Assembly: GCA_964465915.1 (NCBI GenBank)
Contig: CAYXMJ010000083.1
Span: forward strand, 1 to 12,983
DNA: 12,983 nt
Source: CAVPHV01 sp964465915
Lineage (GTDB): Bacteria > Actinomycetota > Acidimicrobiia > Spongiisociales > UBA5794
Direction: 5' to 3'
Shown one piece after another: positions 6,099 through 12,983 of this stretch. The position numbers and the translations under genes were made by a program. Numbering within the stretch: the stretch's first letter is position 1; every line of letters begins with the position of its first letter. The notes beneath the pieces were generated by a model. That model was not told where the DNA came from. It was given only the letters and a program-made list of their open reading frames with translations, and did not search any database.

Positions 6099-6938
6099 GT
6101 GAACACCCCTACCACCCTCTACCTCGACCGACCCGGCGGCCGTCTGTCCTACGACGACAACGGCGTCGACGGCCCGCTCGTCATTGCCGCCCCCGGCATG
6201 GGTGATCTACGCCACGTCTACCGTCACATTCGCGATGACGTCGCTCAAGCGGGCATCCGACTGGTCGCTATGGACCTGCGCGGTATGGGCGACTCGTCTA
6301 CCGGTTGGGCCCAACTCGACGACGCTGCAGTTGCCTCGGACTATCTGGCGCTGATCGACCACCTCGACGTGGGGGCGGCTGTTCTGGTGGGCAACTCTCT
6401 CTCGTGTGCGTCGGCCGTGCTGGCCGCTACCGATGCCCCCGACAAAGTCAACGCCATCATGCTGCTCGGGCCATTTGTGCGCGACGTGCCACAGAAGTGG
6501 TGGCAGAAGGCGGCGTTCGGAGCGATGTTGATGCCGCCGTGGGGCAAGGGCGCCTGGGTGTCGTACTACCGCAAGAACATGTACCCGGGAGCGAAGCCTC
6601 CCGACTTCGACGGGTACGTCGACGCCCTGTCGCAGAACCTATCGGAGTCCGGGCGCTTCGCAAGCTTCCGCACGATCTCCGGCTCTTCCCATGCGGAATC
6701 GGGTCGTCGGCTCGATCAGGTGACTCAGCCCACCGTCGTGGTGATGGGCACCGCCGATCCCGACTTTCCCGATCCCGTCGCCGAGGCCAACCAGATCGCC
6801 GAGATCATGAATGCCACAGTGGTGTGGTCCGAAGGGTCGGGGCACTATCCGCAGGCGGAGACCCCCACCCTCGTGGCCAACGAACTGATCGGCCTGGTCG
6901 ATCGTGTCACGGGCACGTGGTCACCACCGCAGAGCTGA
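6099..6938 (+). CDS. Alpha/beta hydrolase
   Basis: The 279-residue protein has the alpha/beta-hydrolase layout: an oxyanion-region APGMGD (31-36), the MDLRGMGDS segment (58-66), nucleophile Ser100 in VGNSLSCAS, an acid in GTADPDFPD (Asp220 or Asp222), and catalytic His249 in GSGHYPQ. The nucleophile elbow is G-N-S-L-S, with Ser instead of the second Gly, a tolerated variant. There is no signal peptide, so it should be cytoplasmic. The substrate cannot be told; esterase, epoxide hydrolase and dehalogenase relatives share this plan. The start is GTG 6099 by ribosome-site spacing; ATG 6093 would add two residues and give an ATGA overlap with the TetR stop. It is the last gene of the operon and probably makes its enzymatic output. 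Confidence 0.92.
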   Translation: MNTPTTLYLDRPGGRLSYDDNGVDGPLVIAAPGMGDLRHVYRHIRDDVAQAGIRLVAMDLRGMGDSSTGWAQLDDAAVASDYLALIDHLDVGAAVLVGNSLSCASAVLAATDAPDKVNAIMLLGPFVRDVPQKWWQKAAFGAMLMPPWGKGAWVSYYRKNMYPGAKPPDFDGYVDALSQNLSESGRFASFRTISGSSHAESGRRLDQVTQPTVVVMGTADPDFPDPVAEANQIAEIMNATVVWSEGSGHYPQAETPTLVANELIGLVDRVTGTWSPPQS

Positions 6939-6944
6939 GTGGCG

Positions 6945-6971
6945 CCGCGAGCCCAGGATGACTCCTCGCGG
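6945..6971. terminator. Possible bidirectional hairpin between convergent genes
   Basis: CCGCGAG (6945-6951) and CTCGCGG (6965-6971) form a perfect 7-bp stem with a 13-base loop, lying in the 43-base gap between the hydrolase stop and the convergent minus-strand gene. There is no T-tract on either side, so the call rests on position and stem. Confidence 0.35.
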
Positions 6972-6981
6972 GGCGGTTGGT

Positions 6982-7851
6982 TCAGGCGATCGTTCCGTCA
7001 CTCATGCTCCCGCCGGGTTGAGTGAAGTTGCTTCCCTGACTGGAGTAGGTGGCCGGAAGGTGCATGAATTTGGAGTACGTTCGGATGGTCCACGAAACCG
7101 GTCCGCGGAAGAAGTAGGCCTCGGGTGTTGCGATCTCGTCGATGTCCTTCTTGTATCGCTCTGCGGTGCCTTTGGACAGATGGAACTTCAGCTCGCTGTT
7201 GGTCTCGAACGTTTCGTGGATGATCAACGCATCCTCGCCGATGACCCGGTACGCCTCGAATCTGAGCAACCCCAACTCCATCGAGTGGGCGTCGGTGCCG
7301 ACGCGCTGCCACCAGTACTCGAGGTCGTCCAGGTGGCTGTCCTCGCCCGGTTTACACGTCCACTTGGCGGTCACCATGATGGCTGTCTCCGGGTCGGGCC
7401 TCCGGTAGTCCTCCCTCACGTATCCGAAGAGGAGCTCTCCAAACACCGCAGGGACGTTCTTCGCGAGCACCGCTTCCCTGACGGGTTCCGGGATGCTGAC
7501 GCCACGGATCAGATGCATTTCCGGTTTGGCGACCTTGGCGAGCGCCGCCATGTGCTGCGTCGCAGTCGTGGAGAAGTAGTGGATCAGGGCGTCGGCGTCC
7601 TTGAAGACGTGGTGTACCAGGACGGCGTCTTCGCCGACCGCATGGTTGATCTCTGTGGCGAGCACCCCTTCATCAGCCCTGGCTCCGGCATGGATGTCCT
7701 CCCACTCCTGGAGCATCTCCTTCGACTCGGCGGACTGCCTGAACCGGCCTCCCGGTCTTGTCGGGGTCCATTTTCCGGTCACACTGATCTCCTGCCCGAT
7801 CCCGGAGGGTTCGGTGAGGAAGGGCGGCAGGGGTTCGTGGGGCTGGGTCAT
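6982..7851 (-). CDS. Tandem two-domain ABM-like (dimeric alpha/beta-barrel) protein
   Basis: The 289-residue protein is an internal duplication. Repeat 1 (about 22-128) and repeat 2 (about 157-262) share the same landmarks: VTGKWTP and VTAKWTC at the first strand, VGEDAVLVHHVF and IGEDALIIHETF in the middle, and KPEMHLIRGVSIPEPV and TPEAYFFRGPVSWTI at the end. Strand order and the central EDAxxxH segment resemble the antibiotic-biosynthesis-monooxygenase/dimeric alpha-beta barrel fold, in which two such domains normally pair as a dimer; here one chain could make both halves. There is no signal peptide. The start is firm: AGGAG lies 6 bases before the ATG. It is alone on its strand. Oxygenase activity is not shown by the sequence; a binding or stress role is equally possible. 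Confidence 0.8.
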   Translation of the reverse strand: MTQPHEPLPPFLTEPSGIGQEISVTGKWTPTRPGGRFRQSAESKEMLQEWEDIHAGARADEGVLATEINHAVGEDAVLVHHVFKDADALIHYFSTTATQHMAALAKVAKPEMHLIRGVSIPEPVREAVLAKNVPAVFGELLFGYVREDYRRPDPETAIMVTAKWTCKPGEDSHLDDLEYWWQRVGTDAHSMELGLLRFEAYRVIGEDALIIHETFETNSELKFHLSKGTAERYKKDIDEIATPEAYFFRGPVSWTIRTYSKFMHLPATYSSQGSNFTQPGGSMSDGTIA

Positions 7852-8005
7852 GGTCTTCTCCTAAGGGGTCGAACTCGGGGTGAAGGTGATCTCGAGGGGC
7901 GTCGCGTCTACCCAGATCGCGTGGGCATGTGGTTTGAACATGATTGGACCCTACGCGGCGAGATGGTGTCCGGTGCGTCCAATGCGCCTGTCGGTGAGAG
8001 GCGAC

Positions 8006-8046
8006 GCCTCACTTGAGGCCGCGCCCCGTTGCGGCCCCGGCCGGGG
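8006..8046. repeat. Cluster of overlapping GC-rich palindromes
   Basis: Three inverted repeats sit side by side: GCCTCA (8006-8011) with TGAGGC (8014-8019); GGCCGC (8017-8022) with GCGGCC (8031-8036); and the 12-base perfect palindrome CCCCGGCCGGGG (8035-8046). They could be a structured leader or a terminator remnant. No T-tract is present. Confidence 0.35.
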
Positions 8047-8150
8047 TCGACCGGTCCCTCCTGTGGCGCCATGTGTGGCATGGCAAGATTCGGTACGACT
8101 CGGACGAAGCACTCACTACCGGTAGCAGCCCAACGCACCGCCAGACTTGT

Positions 8151-8193
8151 GTCCGGGCGCTTCGCCAGCTCCCGCACGATCTCCGACTCTGCC
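8151..8193. repeat. 43-base near-copy of part of the hydrolase gene
   Basis: Compared base by base with 6647-6689, this segment matches at 39 of 43 positions without gaps, including shared runs of 15 and 14 bases. In the hydrolase reading it would encode SGRFASSRTIS against SGRFASFRTIS. Similarity fades on both sides. It may be a fragment of a decayed hydrolase copy, or a coincidence between GC-rich sequences. Confidence 0.5.
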
Positions 8194-8278
8194 GCGCCGC
8201 GGGCGTCGACAACGGCCTCCCTGGGGCGATGGCAGATTCCTCCTCCACGCCCCGATTCGGATTGGTAGCTTGAGGTGG

Positions 8279-8297
8279 GCCCGACAAACGGTCGGGC
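8279..8297 (+). promoter_or_regulatory. Hairpin in the leader of the first beta-propeller gene
   Basis: GCCCGAC (8279-8285) and GTCGGGC (8291-8297) form a perfect 7-bp stem with a 5-base loop, ending 20 bases before the start codon and just before the purine-rich ribosome-binding site. It may be a leader hairpin or an operator. Confidence 0.35.
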
Positions 8298-8317
8298 GGG
8301 AGAGAGAGGGAGAACAT

Positions 8318-9275
8318 ATGCAGATGGGGAACTACAAAGGGGGAAGGGTGCGCCGAATCGGTGTGATGCTGGCGGCCTTGGCCGTAGTACTCGTTATCCC
8401 GGTTTCGGCCGGGGCGGCCGACCACTCAGAGATAGTCAGCACCTTCGATGCGGAGGCGGGTCAACTCTCGGAGGGTGTCGCCGTCGACAAGACGGGGAAC
8501 GTCTTTGTATCGCTGGCGCCTCTGGGGCAGTTGCTGAAGTTCGCTCCGGGCTCCAGTGAGTACGAGGTGTTCGGCTCGATTCCCGGTTGGGCGCCGGATG
8601 GCGAGGGCGCCGGGTTTCTCGGCTTAGCCGTCGATGCACGTGGCAACGTCTATGGCGCGGCCCAATGGACCGGCGCAACCGGTGTGTGGAAGTTCGATCG
8701 CCGCAGTGGAGAGGCGACCCTCATCCCGGGTACCGAGGCGGCCGGATTCCCCAACAGCCTTGCCTTCGACAAGAGGGGCACTCTCTACTTCACCGATTCG
8801 TTCTCCAATGGTGACGAAGCGGATCCCCTGGGTGCCGTGTGGCGCATTGGGCGCAACGGCCATGTGGAGAAGTGGCTCGAGAGCAAGGACATTGCCGGAA
8901 CCGGAGCCTTCGGCATCGGTCCCGTTGGGGCCAATGGCATCTCCTATCGCAAAGCCACGCTCTACGTTGCAGTTGCCGAGCAGTTCTCGATCGTGAGCAT
9001 CGAGGTGCGCAAGAACGGAAGCGCCGGAGACGTGTCGACGGTGGCTGCGGGTTTGGAACTCGGTGGTCCTGACGGGATCGCTCTCGATGTTCACGGCAAC
9101 ATCTACGTGGCGGCGATCACGGACAACGCCGTGAAACGCGTGAACCGCGACGGGTCGATCGAAGTCCTCGCTGCCGGAGCCGAAGATGGCCTTGACCTTC
9201 CGTCGAGCGTGGCATTTGGCACCGGAGCTGGCATGAAGCAGACGCTGTATGCGGTCAACCTCGCGCTCATACCTG
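8318..9275 (+). CDS. Secreted SMP-30/NHL-type beta-propeller protein, 3' end lost in assembly gap
   Basis: The visible 319 residues begin with a signal peptide: basic MQMGNYKGGRVRR, a hydrophobic core 14-30, and probable cleavage after AGA near 33. The rest shows propeller blades with repeated G(I/V)AxDxxGNxYVA-like units: SEGVAVDKTGNVFVS, LGLAVDARGNVYGA, NSLAFDKRGTLYFTD and DGIALDVHGNIYVAA. This is the SMP-30/gluconolactonase/NHL group, which includes lactonases and binding proteins. No lactonase activity can be asserted. AGGGAG lies 5-6 bases before the ATG. Coding runs straight into the run of N with the frame intact; relatives end some 20-30 residues after a similar NLALIP stretch, so little is probably missing. 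The next gene encodes another secreted propeller. Confidence 0.85.
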
Positions 9276-9375
9276 NNNNNNNNNNNNNNNNNNNNNNNNN
9301 NNNNNNNNNNNNNNNNNNNNNNNNNNNNNNNNNNNNNNNNNNNNNNNNNNNNNNNNNNNNNNNNNNNNNNNNNNN
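9276..9375. other. Assembly gap of 100 N
   Basis: The run is exactly 100 N, the conventional placeholder for a scaffold gap of unknown size. It hides the 3' end of the first propeller gene and the spacer to the second. Distances and reading frame across it should not be trusted. Confidence 0.98.
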
Positions 9376-9393
9376 CGGGGAAGGATCCTCTTG

Positions 9394-11055
9394 ATGCGAC
9401 GTGTTCTGGTTCTTGCGATGGCGGTGGGGTTGGTGATGAGCGTGGCCGTGTCGGCCAACGCAACCGACTCTCATCAAGGCGGGCCTTTGACGCCCGACGA
9501 CGGCAAGGAGATCTGGCGGGGATCGGTGCTGAACGGACCCAACGGCCTCTATGTACATCCCAACGGCAACGTGTACGCCGCCAGTGTGTTCGGCAACGAA
9601 ATCACCGTGCAGAACCCACGCAACGGGAAGATCCTCGATCGGATCGGTCCCGAGCGCGGCGTGAACGGTCCCGACGACGTCTTCATTGCCGATGACGGCA
9701 CCGTGTACTGGACCGACATCCTGGGAGGGACCGTCGGCATGCTGAAGCCGGACGGCACCTTCAAGACGCAGCAGGTGGTGCCGGGGGTCAATCCCATCAC
9801 CATGTCCGATGACGGCCGTCTCTTCGTTGGAGTCATCTTCCTCGGTGTGGGCCTGTACGAACTCGACCCGGACCTCGAGGATCCACCCGTTCCCGTCTTT
9901 GCGGACCCGACGCCAATCTTCGGGATCAACGGGATGGACTTCGGCCCCGACGGTTTGCTGTACTTCCCGCTGTTCTTCACCAACCAGATCGCCAGAGCCG
10001 ACGTGCTCAACCGCACTCCGGGTGTCGATCCGACCGTTGAGGTTCTAGCCGACGGGTTCCGGGTCCCGTCCGCGGTGAAGTTCAACTCCAAGGGCGAACT
10101 TCACGTTTCTGATCTCGCCGCGGGTCAGGTCCTGAAGGTCGAATTGCCCTCAGGCGACCGCGACGTAGTGGCGGAGATCGAGGGCATCATCGACAACCTT
10201 GCCTTCAATGCGCGCGATCAGCTTTTCTTCGCAGCCGACTCCGATGCTCAGATCTTCAAGGTGACGCCGAGCGGGCGAGCGCGCGGGATCAACCGAGCAG
10301 GGTTCAGCGGACCGTCGACCATCGCGATCACCGACGACGGCACCGTGTGGGTTGCCGACGCTGAAGCGCGTGGCTTCAAAGGCCACCGCCGCAACCCGAC
10401 GTCCACTATCTATCACCGTTTTGATCAACAATTCGAAGGACCAGCCGCAACCAATACGATCGCCGCCGACGGCGATCTCTTGATCACCACCGGACTCGTT
10501 TCGGGTTCAGTCCAGGTACTGAACCCCAACACGGGTGAAATCGTGGAGGACATCCGTTCGATCGGCGGCGCGGTGAATGCAATCGCCCACGGCGGCGATC
10601 TGGCCATTGCTCAGCTCGGCGTGGGTGTCGTCAACTCGGCGGGCGAGGTGATCGCCGACGGCTTCGCCTATGCGCTCGGGCTCGCCTCCGACGGGGACAC
10701 GCTCTACGTGACGGACTGGGCTCTCGGCACCGTCACCGCAGTCACCGATGCGGGGTCGACGGTTGTTGCGTCCGGGTTGGCCAATCCAGAGGGCATTGCA
10801 GTCGATGGCCGCCACTTGCTGGTGGTTGAAGAGGGCAAGGACCAGGTATCGGCGATCCATCTCGGCAGCGGCCGGGTCACGACGCTCATTGAGGGTCTCG
10901 ACCTCGGGCCTGCTGTCGCCGTCAGCGACTTCTCGCCGCCCCATGGTGCACTGAGCGGCGTCGCCGTTGGGAGCAAGCGGATCTACGTTTCCCAGGACGG
11001 GGACAACAACGCCGTGTTCAAGTTCAAAAAGCGCGGCCGCTGGCACCGGCGCTAG
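9394..11055 (+). CDS. Secreted double beta-propeller protein (SMP-30/NHL type)
   Basis: The 553-residue protein has a clear signal peptide (MRRVLVLAMAVGLVMSVAVS, cleavage probably after ANA at 23). Two propeller-like halves follow, about 35-325 and 330-545. Blade-type repeats include PNGLYVHPNGNVYAAS, PDDVFIADDGTVYWTD, GMDFGPDGLLYFP, STIAITDDGTVWVADAE and PEGIAVDGRHLLVVEEG. The length is about that of two small propellers. The end is a basic tail (FKKRGRWHRR) with no anchor or sorting motif, so it is probably released or binds an anionic surface. AAGGA lies 8 bases before the ATG; a TTG at 9391 is an unlikely earlier start. It follows another secreted propeller gene across the assembly gap and may be in one operon with it. 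A lactonase, dehydrogenase-like or purely binding role cannot be separated here. Confidence 0.88.
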   Translation: MRRVLVLAMAVGLVMSVAVSANATDSHQGGPLTPDDGKEIWRGSVLNGPNGLYVHPNGNVYAASVFGNEITVQNPRNGKILDRIGPERGVNGPDDVFIADDGTVYWTDILGGTVGMLKPDGTFKTQQVVPGVNPITMSDDGRLFVGVIFLGVGLYELDPDLEDPPVPVFADPTPIFGINGMDFGPDGLLYFPLFFTNQIARADVLNRTPGVDPTVEVLADGFRVPSAVKFNSKGELHVSDLAAGQVLKVELPSGDRDVVAEIEGIIDNLAFNARDQLFFAADSDAQIFKVTPSGRARGINRAGFSGPSTIAITDDGTVWVADAEARGFKGHRRNPTSTIYHRFDQQFEGPAATNTIAADGDLLITTGLVSGSVQVLNPNTGEIVEDIRSIGGAVNAIAHGGDLAIAQLGVGVVNSAGEVIADGFAYALGLASDGDTLYVTDWALGTVTAVTDAGSTVVASGLANPEGIAVDGRHLLVVEEGKDQVSAIHLGSGRVTTLIEGLDLGPAVAVSDFSPPHGALSGVAVGSKRIYVSQDGDNNAVFKFKKRGRWHRR

Positions 11056-11087
11056 AGCCGCAAGACCAGAGGTCAGCTGCCTCAACA

Positions 11088-11121
11088 CAGAGGCCCGGCA
11101 CCAAGTGGTGCCGGGCCTCTG
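11088..11121. terminator. Strong bidirectional hairpin terminator
   Basis: CAGAGGCCCGGCACC (11088-11102) and its exact reverse complement (11107-11121) form a perfect 15-bp stem with a 4-base loop. It lies between the convergent propeller and YCII genes, 32 bases after the former's stop and 22 bases beyond the latter's. No T-tract follows on either strand. Confidence 0.8.
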
Positions 11122-11143
11122 CACGATCATGACACTCCGGGCG

Positions 11144-11455
11144 TCACATCTCGATGCATTCGCCGACCTCGATGGAGCCACCGCTTTCCCGGATCGGACA
11201 GCCCGCCGCTTTGGCGAGGGCATCGTCCATCGAGTCCGCAGTGATGACGGTGTAGCCCGTCACCGGGTTGGCGCCCCCGTCGCCGACCGAACCGTCGGCG
11301 CCGACCGTCTGCGTGGGCATCGTGGGCGCTCCACCATCGACAATCGACGCGCCGAGCGCCCCGTACCAAGCTTCCCATTTGGCCATGACTGAGGCCTGCT
11401 CTTCTTCGGCCTCTGGCATTCCGCCGCCGTGGTAGGCAAGCAAGTACTTCGCCAT
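11144..11455 (-). CDS. YCII-related domain protein
   Basis: This 103-residue single-domain cytoplasmic protein has the pattern of the YCII/DGPF family: MAKYLLAYHG at the first strand, VTGYTVITADSMDDALAKA in the middle, GCP at 86-88, and a final GGSIEVGECIEM strand. The fold is a dimeric alpha/beta barrel related to ABM and muconolactone isomerase. The function is usually unknown; some members are stand-alone and others are fused to sigma factors. On the minus strand GGGAGGG lies 5 bases before ATG 11455; the TTG just upstream is a poorer start. It is transcribed alone and converges on the propeller gene. Confidence 0.88.
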   Translation of the reverse strand: MAKYLLAYHGGGMPEAEEEQASVMAKWEAWYGALGASIVDGGAPTMPTQTVGADGSVGDGGANPVTGYTVITADSMDDALAKAAGCPIRESGGSIEVGECIEM

Positions 11456-11792
11456 CAATACCCTCCCTCTTCTGGATCACGCCGGTCCCCCCGGCGATGT
11501 CATTCCAACGACAATCAAACCCGGTTGATTTCGTAGCCGGTGATCTGTTTTTCGCGACTTGGCTGCGGCCCCGGTTACGACGGACGCTTGATGTGTCGAG
11601 AAGGGTGATCCCGGAATCGAAGGCTCCCTCTGTGGTGTCGGAGTATTGCTTTTCGCGAGTTCCCCGACGTCTTGGGACTTGGACGATCCCGGCGCCTACT
11701 CAGCGTGACTTTGGCATGGGAATTCTGCTAGAAATGGGCCATATCCGCCCGGGATCGCTCTGGTCCGGGCCCTATTGGGAGGGGGATCTTCC
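11456..11792. other. Intergenic region upstream of the 5'-nucleotidase gene, about 335 bases
   Basis: This region is less GC-rich than its neighbours and has no supportable gene. It must hold divergent promoters for the YCII and nucleotidase genes, but no clear -35/-10 pair was found. A 12-base motif occurs twice with one difference: TTTTCGCGACTT at 11549-11560 and TTTTCGCGAGTT at 11650-11661. The nucleotidase ribosome-binding site, GGGAGGGGG (11777-11785), lies at the right end. Confidence 0.4.
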
Positions 11793-12983
11793 ATGTCGAT
11801 ACCCGTTGTCCATGCCTCGGGGGACGGCTCACGAGCCAAAACCCGTCGCATCTTCGCTCTTGTAGCAGCCTTCGTGGTTGCGATGGCTTCGCTCGCTCTC
11901 GCTGCGGACCCGGCGTCCGCCAAGAAGGACGATCCGCCCGGCCAGTTGATCGATCTTCAACTGCTGGCGTTCAACGACTATCACGGTCACGTCAAGCCGG
12001 AGGACGCTGGGACTGCCGACGGCGTCGATGCCGGCGGAGGGGAGTACCTCTCCACCAAGCTCGCTGAACTGCGAGCCGGCAACAAGTACAGCCTCACCGT
12101 TGCGGCCGGTGACCTCATCGGCGGTTCGCCTGCTTTCTCCGGACTCTTCCACGACGAACCGTCGGTTGAGTCGCTCAATGCGATGGGCCTCGATGTGTCA
12201 AGCGTCGGCAACCACGAGTTTGACGAAGGCGTCACCGAACTGCTCCGGATGCAGGATGGCGGCTGCCATCCTGTTGATGGTTGCTACTTCCCAGACATGC
12301 CGTATCCCGGTGCTGACTTCCAGTGGCTTGCCGCCAACGTGGTCGAGGAAGCAACGGGTGAGACTCCGCTGCCGCCCTACTGGATCAAGCGCTTCAAAAA
12401 CGTCGAGGTCGCATTCATCGGTATGACCCTCGAGGCCACCGATACCTTGGTTGCCGCCGCCGGGATCGAGGGCTACGACTTCCTCGACGAGGCAGAGACG
12501 GCGAACGCACTCGTCCCGATCCTGCAGGCCAAAGGTGTGGAAGCAATCGTTGTGCTGTTGCACGAGGGCGGCTCCCAGACGCCACCCCCGGGTGTGGTTG
12601 ATGCCTGCGTGGAGATTTCTGGACCGGTCCTTGCGATCAATGACGCGCTCGATCCCGCAATCGACGTAATGATCACCGGCCATACGCACCTGCCCTACAA
12701 CTGTGTGCTACCTGATGCGGCAGGAGACCCGCGCATCGTTACGAGTGCATACTCGTACGGCCGGGTGGTATCGGAACTGGATCTCGTGCTCGACAAGCGC
12801 ACCCACGACGTACGGCGCGACCTGAGTACCGCAACCAATCACGTCGTCGAGCGGGCGGCCCTGACGCCTGATCCTGCGATCACAGCGGTGATCGACAAAT
12901 GGCAGCCGCTCTTCGACCAATCCGGCACCATCCCGTTGGGCACGATCACCGAAGACATCAATCGCGGTGGGAACCCACCAGGA
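11793..12983 (+). CDS. Secreted metallophosphatase/5'-nucleotidase, cut by window edge
   Basis: The visible 397 residues run to the last base without a stop. A signal peptide (basic RAKTRR, hydrophobic 20-38, probable cleavage after ASA at 43) sends it out of the cell. The metallophosphoesterase domain shows the metal-ligand motifs in order: FNDYHGH (60-66, Asp62 and His64), GDLIGG (Asp107), GNHEFDEG (139-146, Asn140 and His141), a LLHEGG segment and GHTH. The region starting IPLGTITEDINRGG matches the beginning of the 5'-nucleotidase C-terminal domain, which is mostly beyond the edge. Family members hydrolyse 5'-nucleotides, nucleotide sugars or 2',3'-cyclic nucleotides, usually to salvage phosphate and nucleosides; the exact substrate is open. 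AGGGGG lies 7-8 bases before the ATG. The first 12 residues before the basic stretch are somewhat long for a signal peptide. Confidence 0.92.
   Translation, partial: MSIPVVHASGDGSRAKTRRIFALVAAFVVAMASLALAADPASAKKDDPPGQLIDLQLLAFNDYHGHVKPEDAGTADGVDAGGGEYLSTKLAELRAGNKYSLTVAAGDLIGGSPAFSGLFHDEPSVESLNAMGLDVSSVGNHEFDEGVTELLRMQDGGCHPVDGCYFPDMPYPGADFQWLAANVVEEATGETPLPPYWIKRFKNVEVAFIGMTLEATDTLVAAAGIEGYDFLDEAETANALVPILQAKGVEAIVVLLHEGGSQTPPPGVVDACVEISGPVLAINDALDPAIDVMITGHTHLPYNCVLPDAAGDPRIVTSAYSYGRVVSELDLVLDKRTHDVRRDLSTATNHVVERAALTPDPAITAVIDKWQPLFDQSGTIPLGTITEDINRGGNPPG

Larger units (their letters stand above)
7852..8317. other. Intergenic region between divergent genes, about 465 bases
   Basis: This region holds the ribosome-binding sites of both flanking genes, a cluster of GC-rich palindromes near 8006-8046, and a 43-base segment (8151-8193) closely matching part of the hydrolase gene. 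A minus-strand open frame (7908-8177) has no ribosome-binding site, and I do not call it. I could not place promoters. Confidence 0.4.

Noticed and set aside
6904..8016. Plus-strand open frame of 370 codons opposite the tandem ABM gene
   Set aside because: The minus-strand gene has a clear internal duplication and a strong ribosome-binding site; the plus frame has none and is Gly/Arg-rich shadow sequence.
9376..9394. Apparent continuation and stop of the first propeller gene after the N run
   Set aside because: The reading frame across a placeholder gap is meaningless; these bases are the ribosome-binding site and start of the next gene.
10507..11223. Minus-strand open frame of 238 codons under the second propeller gene
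   Set aside because: It crosses the 15-bp terminator hairpin and is antisense to propeller repeats; no motif or ribosome-binding site.

Overview
The window is a GC-rich stretch of bacterial chromosome. Codon use, Shine-Dalgarno-led starts, ATGA-type gene junctions and the gene families present point to Actinobacteriota. An Acidimicrobiia-like lineage is my guess from family resemblance; I could not test it. The window holds a scaffold gap of exactly 100 N (9276-9375), so it comes from a draft assembly. I see no insertion sequence, CRISPR array, tRNA or rRNA.

Left part (1-2231). A Fic-family AMP-transferase-like gene opens the window; its 5' end is uncertain and one Fic-motif arginine has become proline. 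It converges on two minus-strand genes: a small conserved TfoX/MmcQ-like protein and a short lipoprotein. About 550 bases without a supportable gene follow (2232-2779), ending in a perfect 10-bp inverted repeat just before the next ribosome-binding site.

Two-component operon (2780-4955). A two-helix small membrane protein, an OmpR-type response regulator and a histidine kinase lie in a row. The regulator and kinase overlap by 8 bases. The kinase has almost no extracytoplasmic loop, so it resembles intramembrane-sensing kinases that listen to a membrane partner; the small upstream membrane protein is a candidate partner. A T-less hairpin follows.

TetR operon (5048-6938). This is the clearest regulatory picture in the window. 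A near-consensus promoter (TTGACA, 17-base spacer, TATGGT) has one palindromic operator filling its spacer and a second, near-identical palindrome over the expected transcription start. It drives a DUF4260 membrane protein, a TetR/AcrR repressor with a WHG-type C-terminal domain, and an alpha/beta hydrolase, with junctions of a few bases. Autoregulation by the TetR protein is the simplest reading.

Right part (6982-12983). A minus-strand protein consists of two tandem copies of an ABM-like (dimeric alpha/beta barrel) domain. An intergenic stretch of about 465 bases holds several palindromes and a 43-base segment that matches part of the hydrolase gene at 39 positions. Two secreted SMP-30/NHL-type beta-propeller genes follow, the first cut by the assembly gap. 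A perfect 15-bp hairpin separates the second from a convergent YCII-family gene. The window ends inside a secreted metallophosphatase/5'-nucleotidase gene. I found no defence island or plainly new system. The best leads are the double-operator TetR operon, the small protein plus intramembrane-sensing kinase module, the tandem ABM protein and the altered Fic motif.
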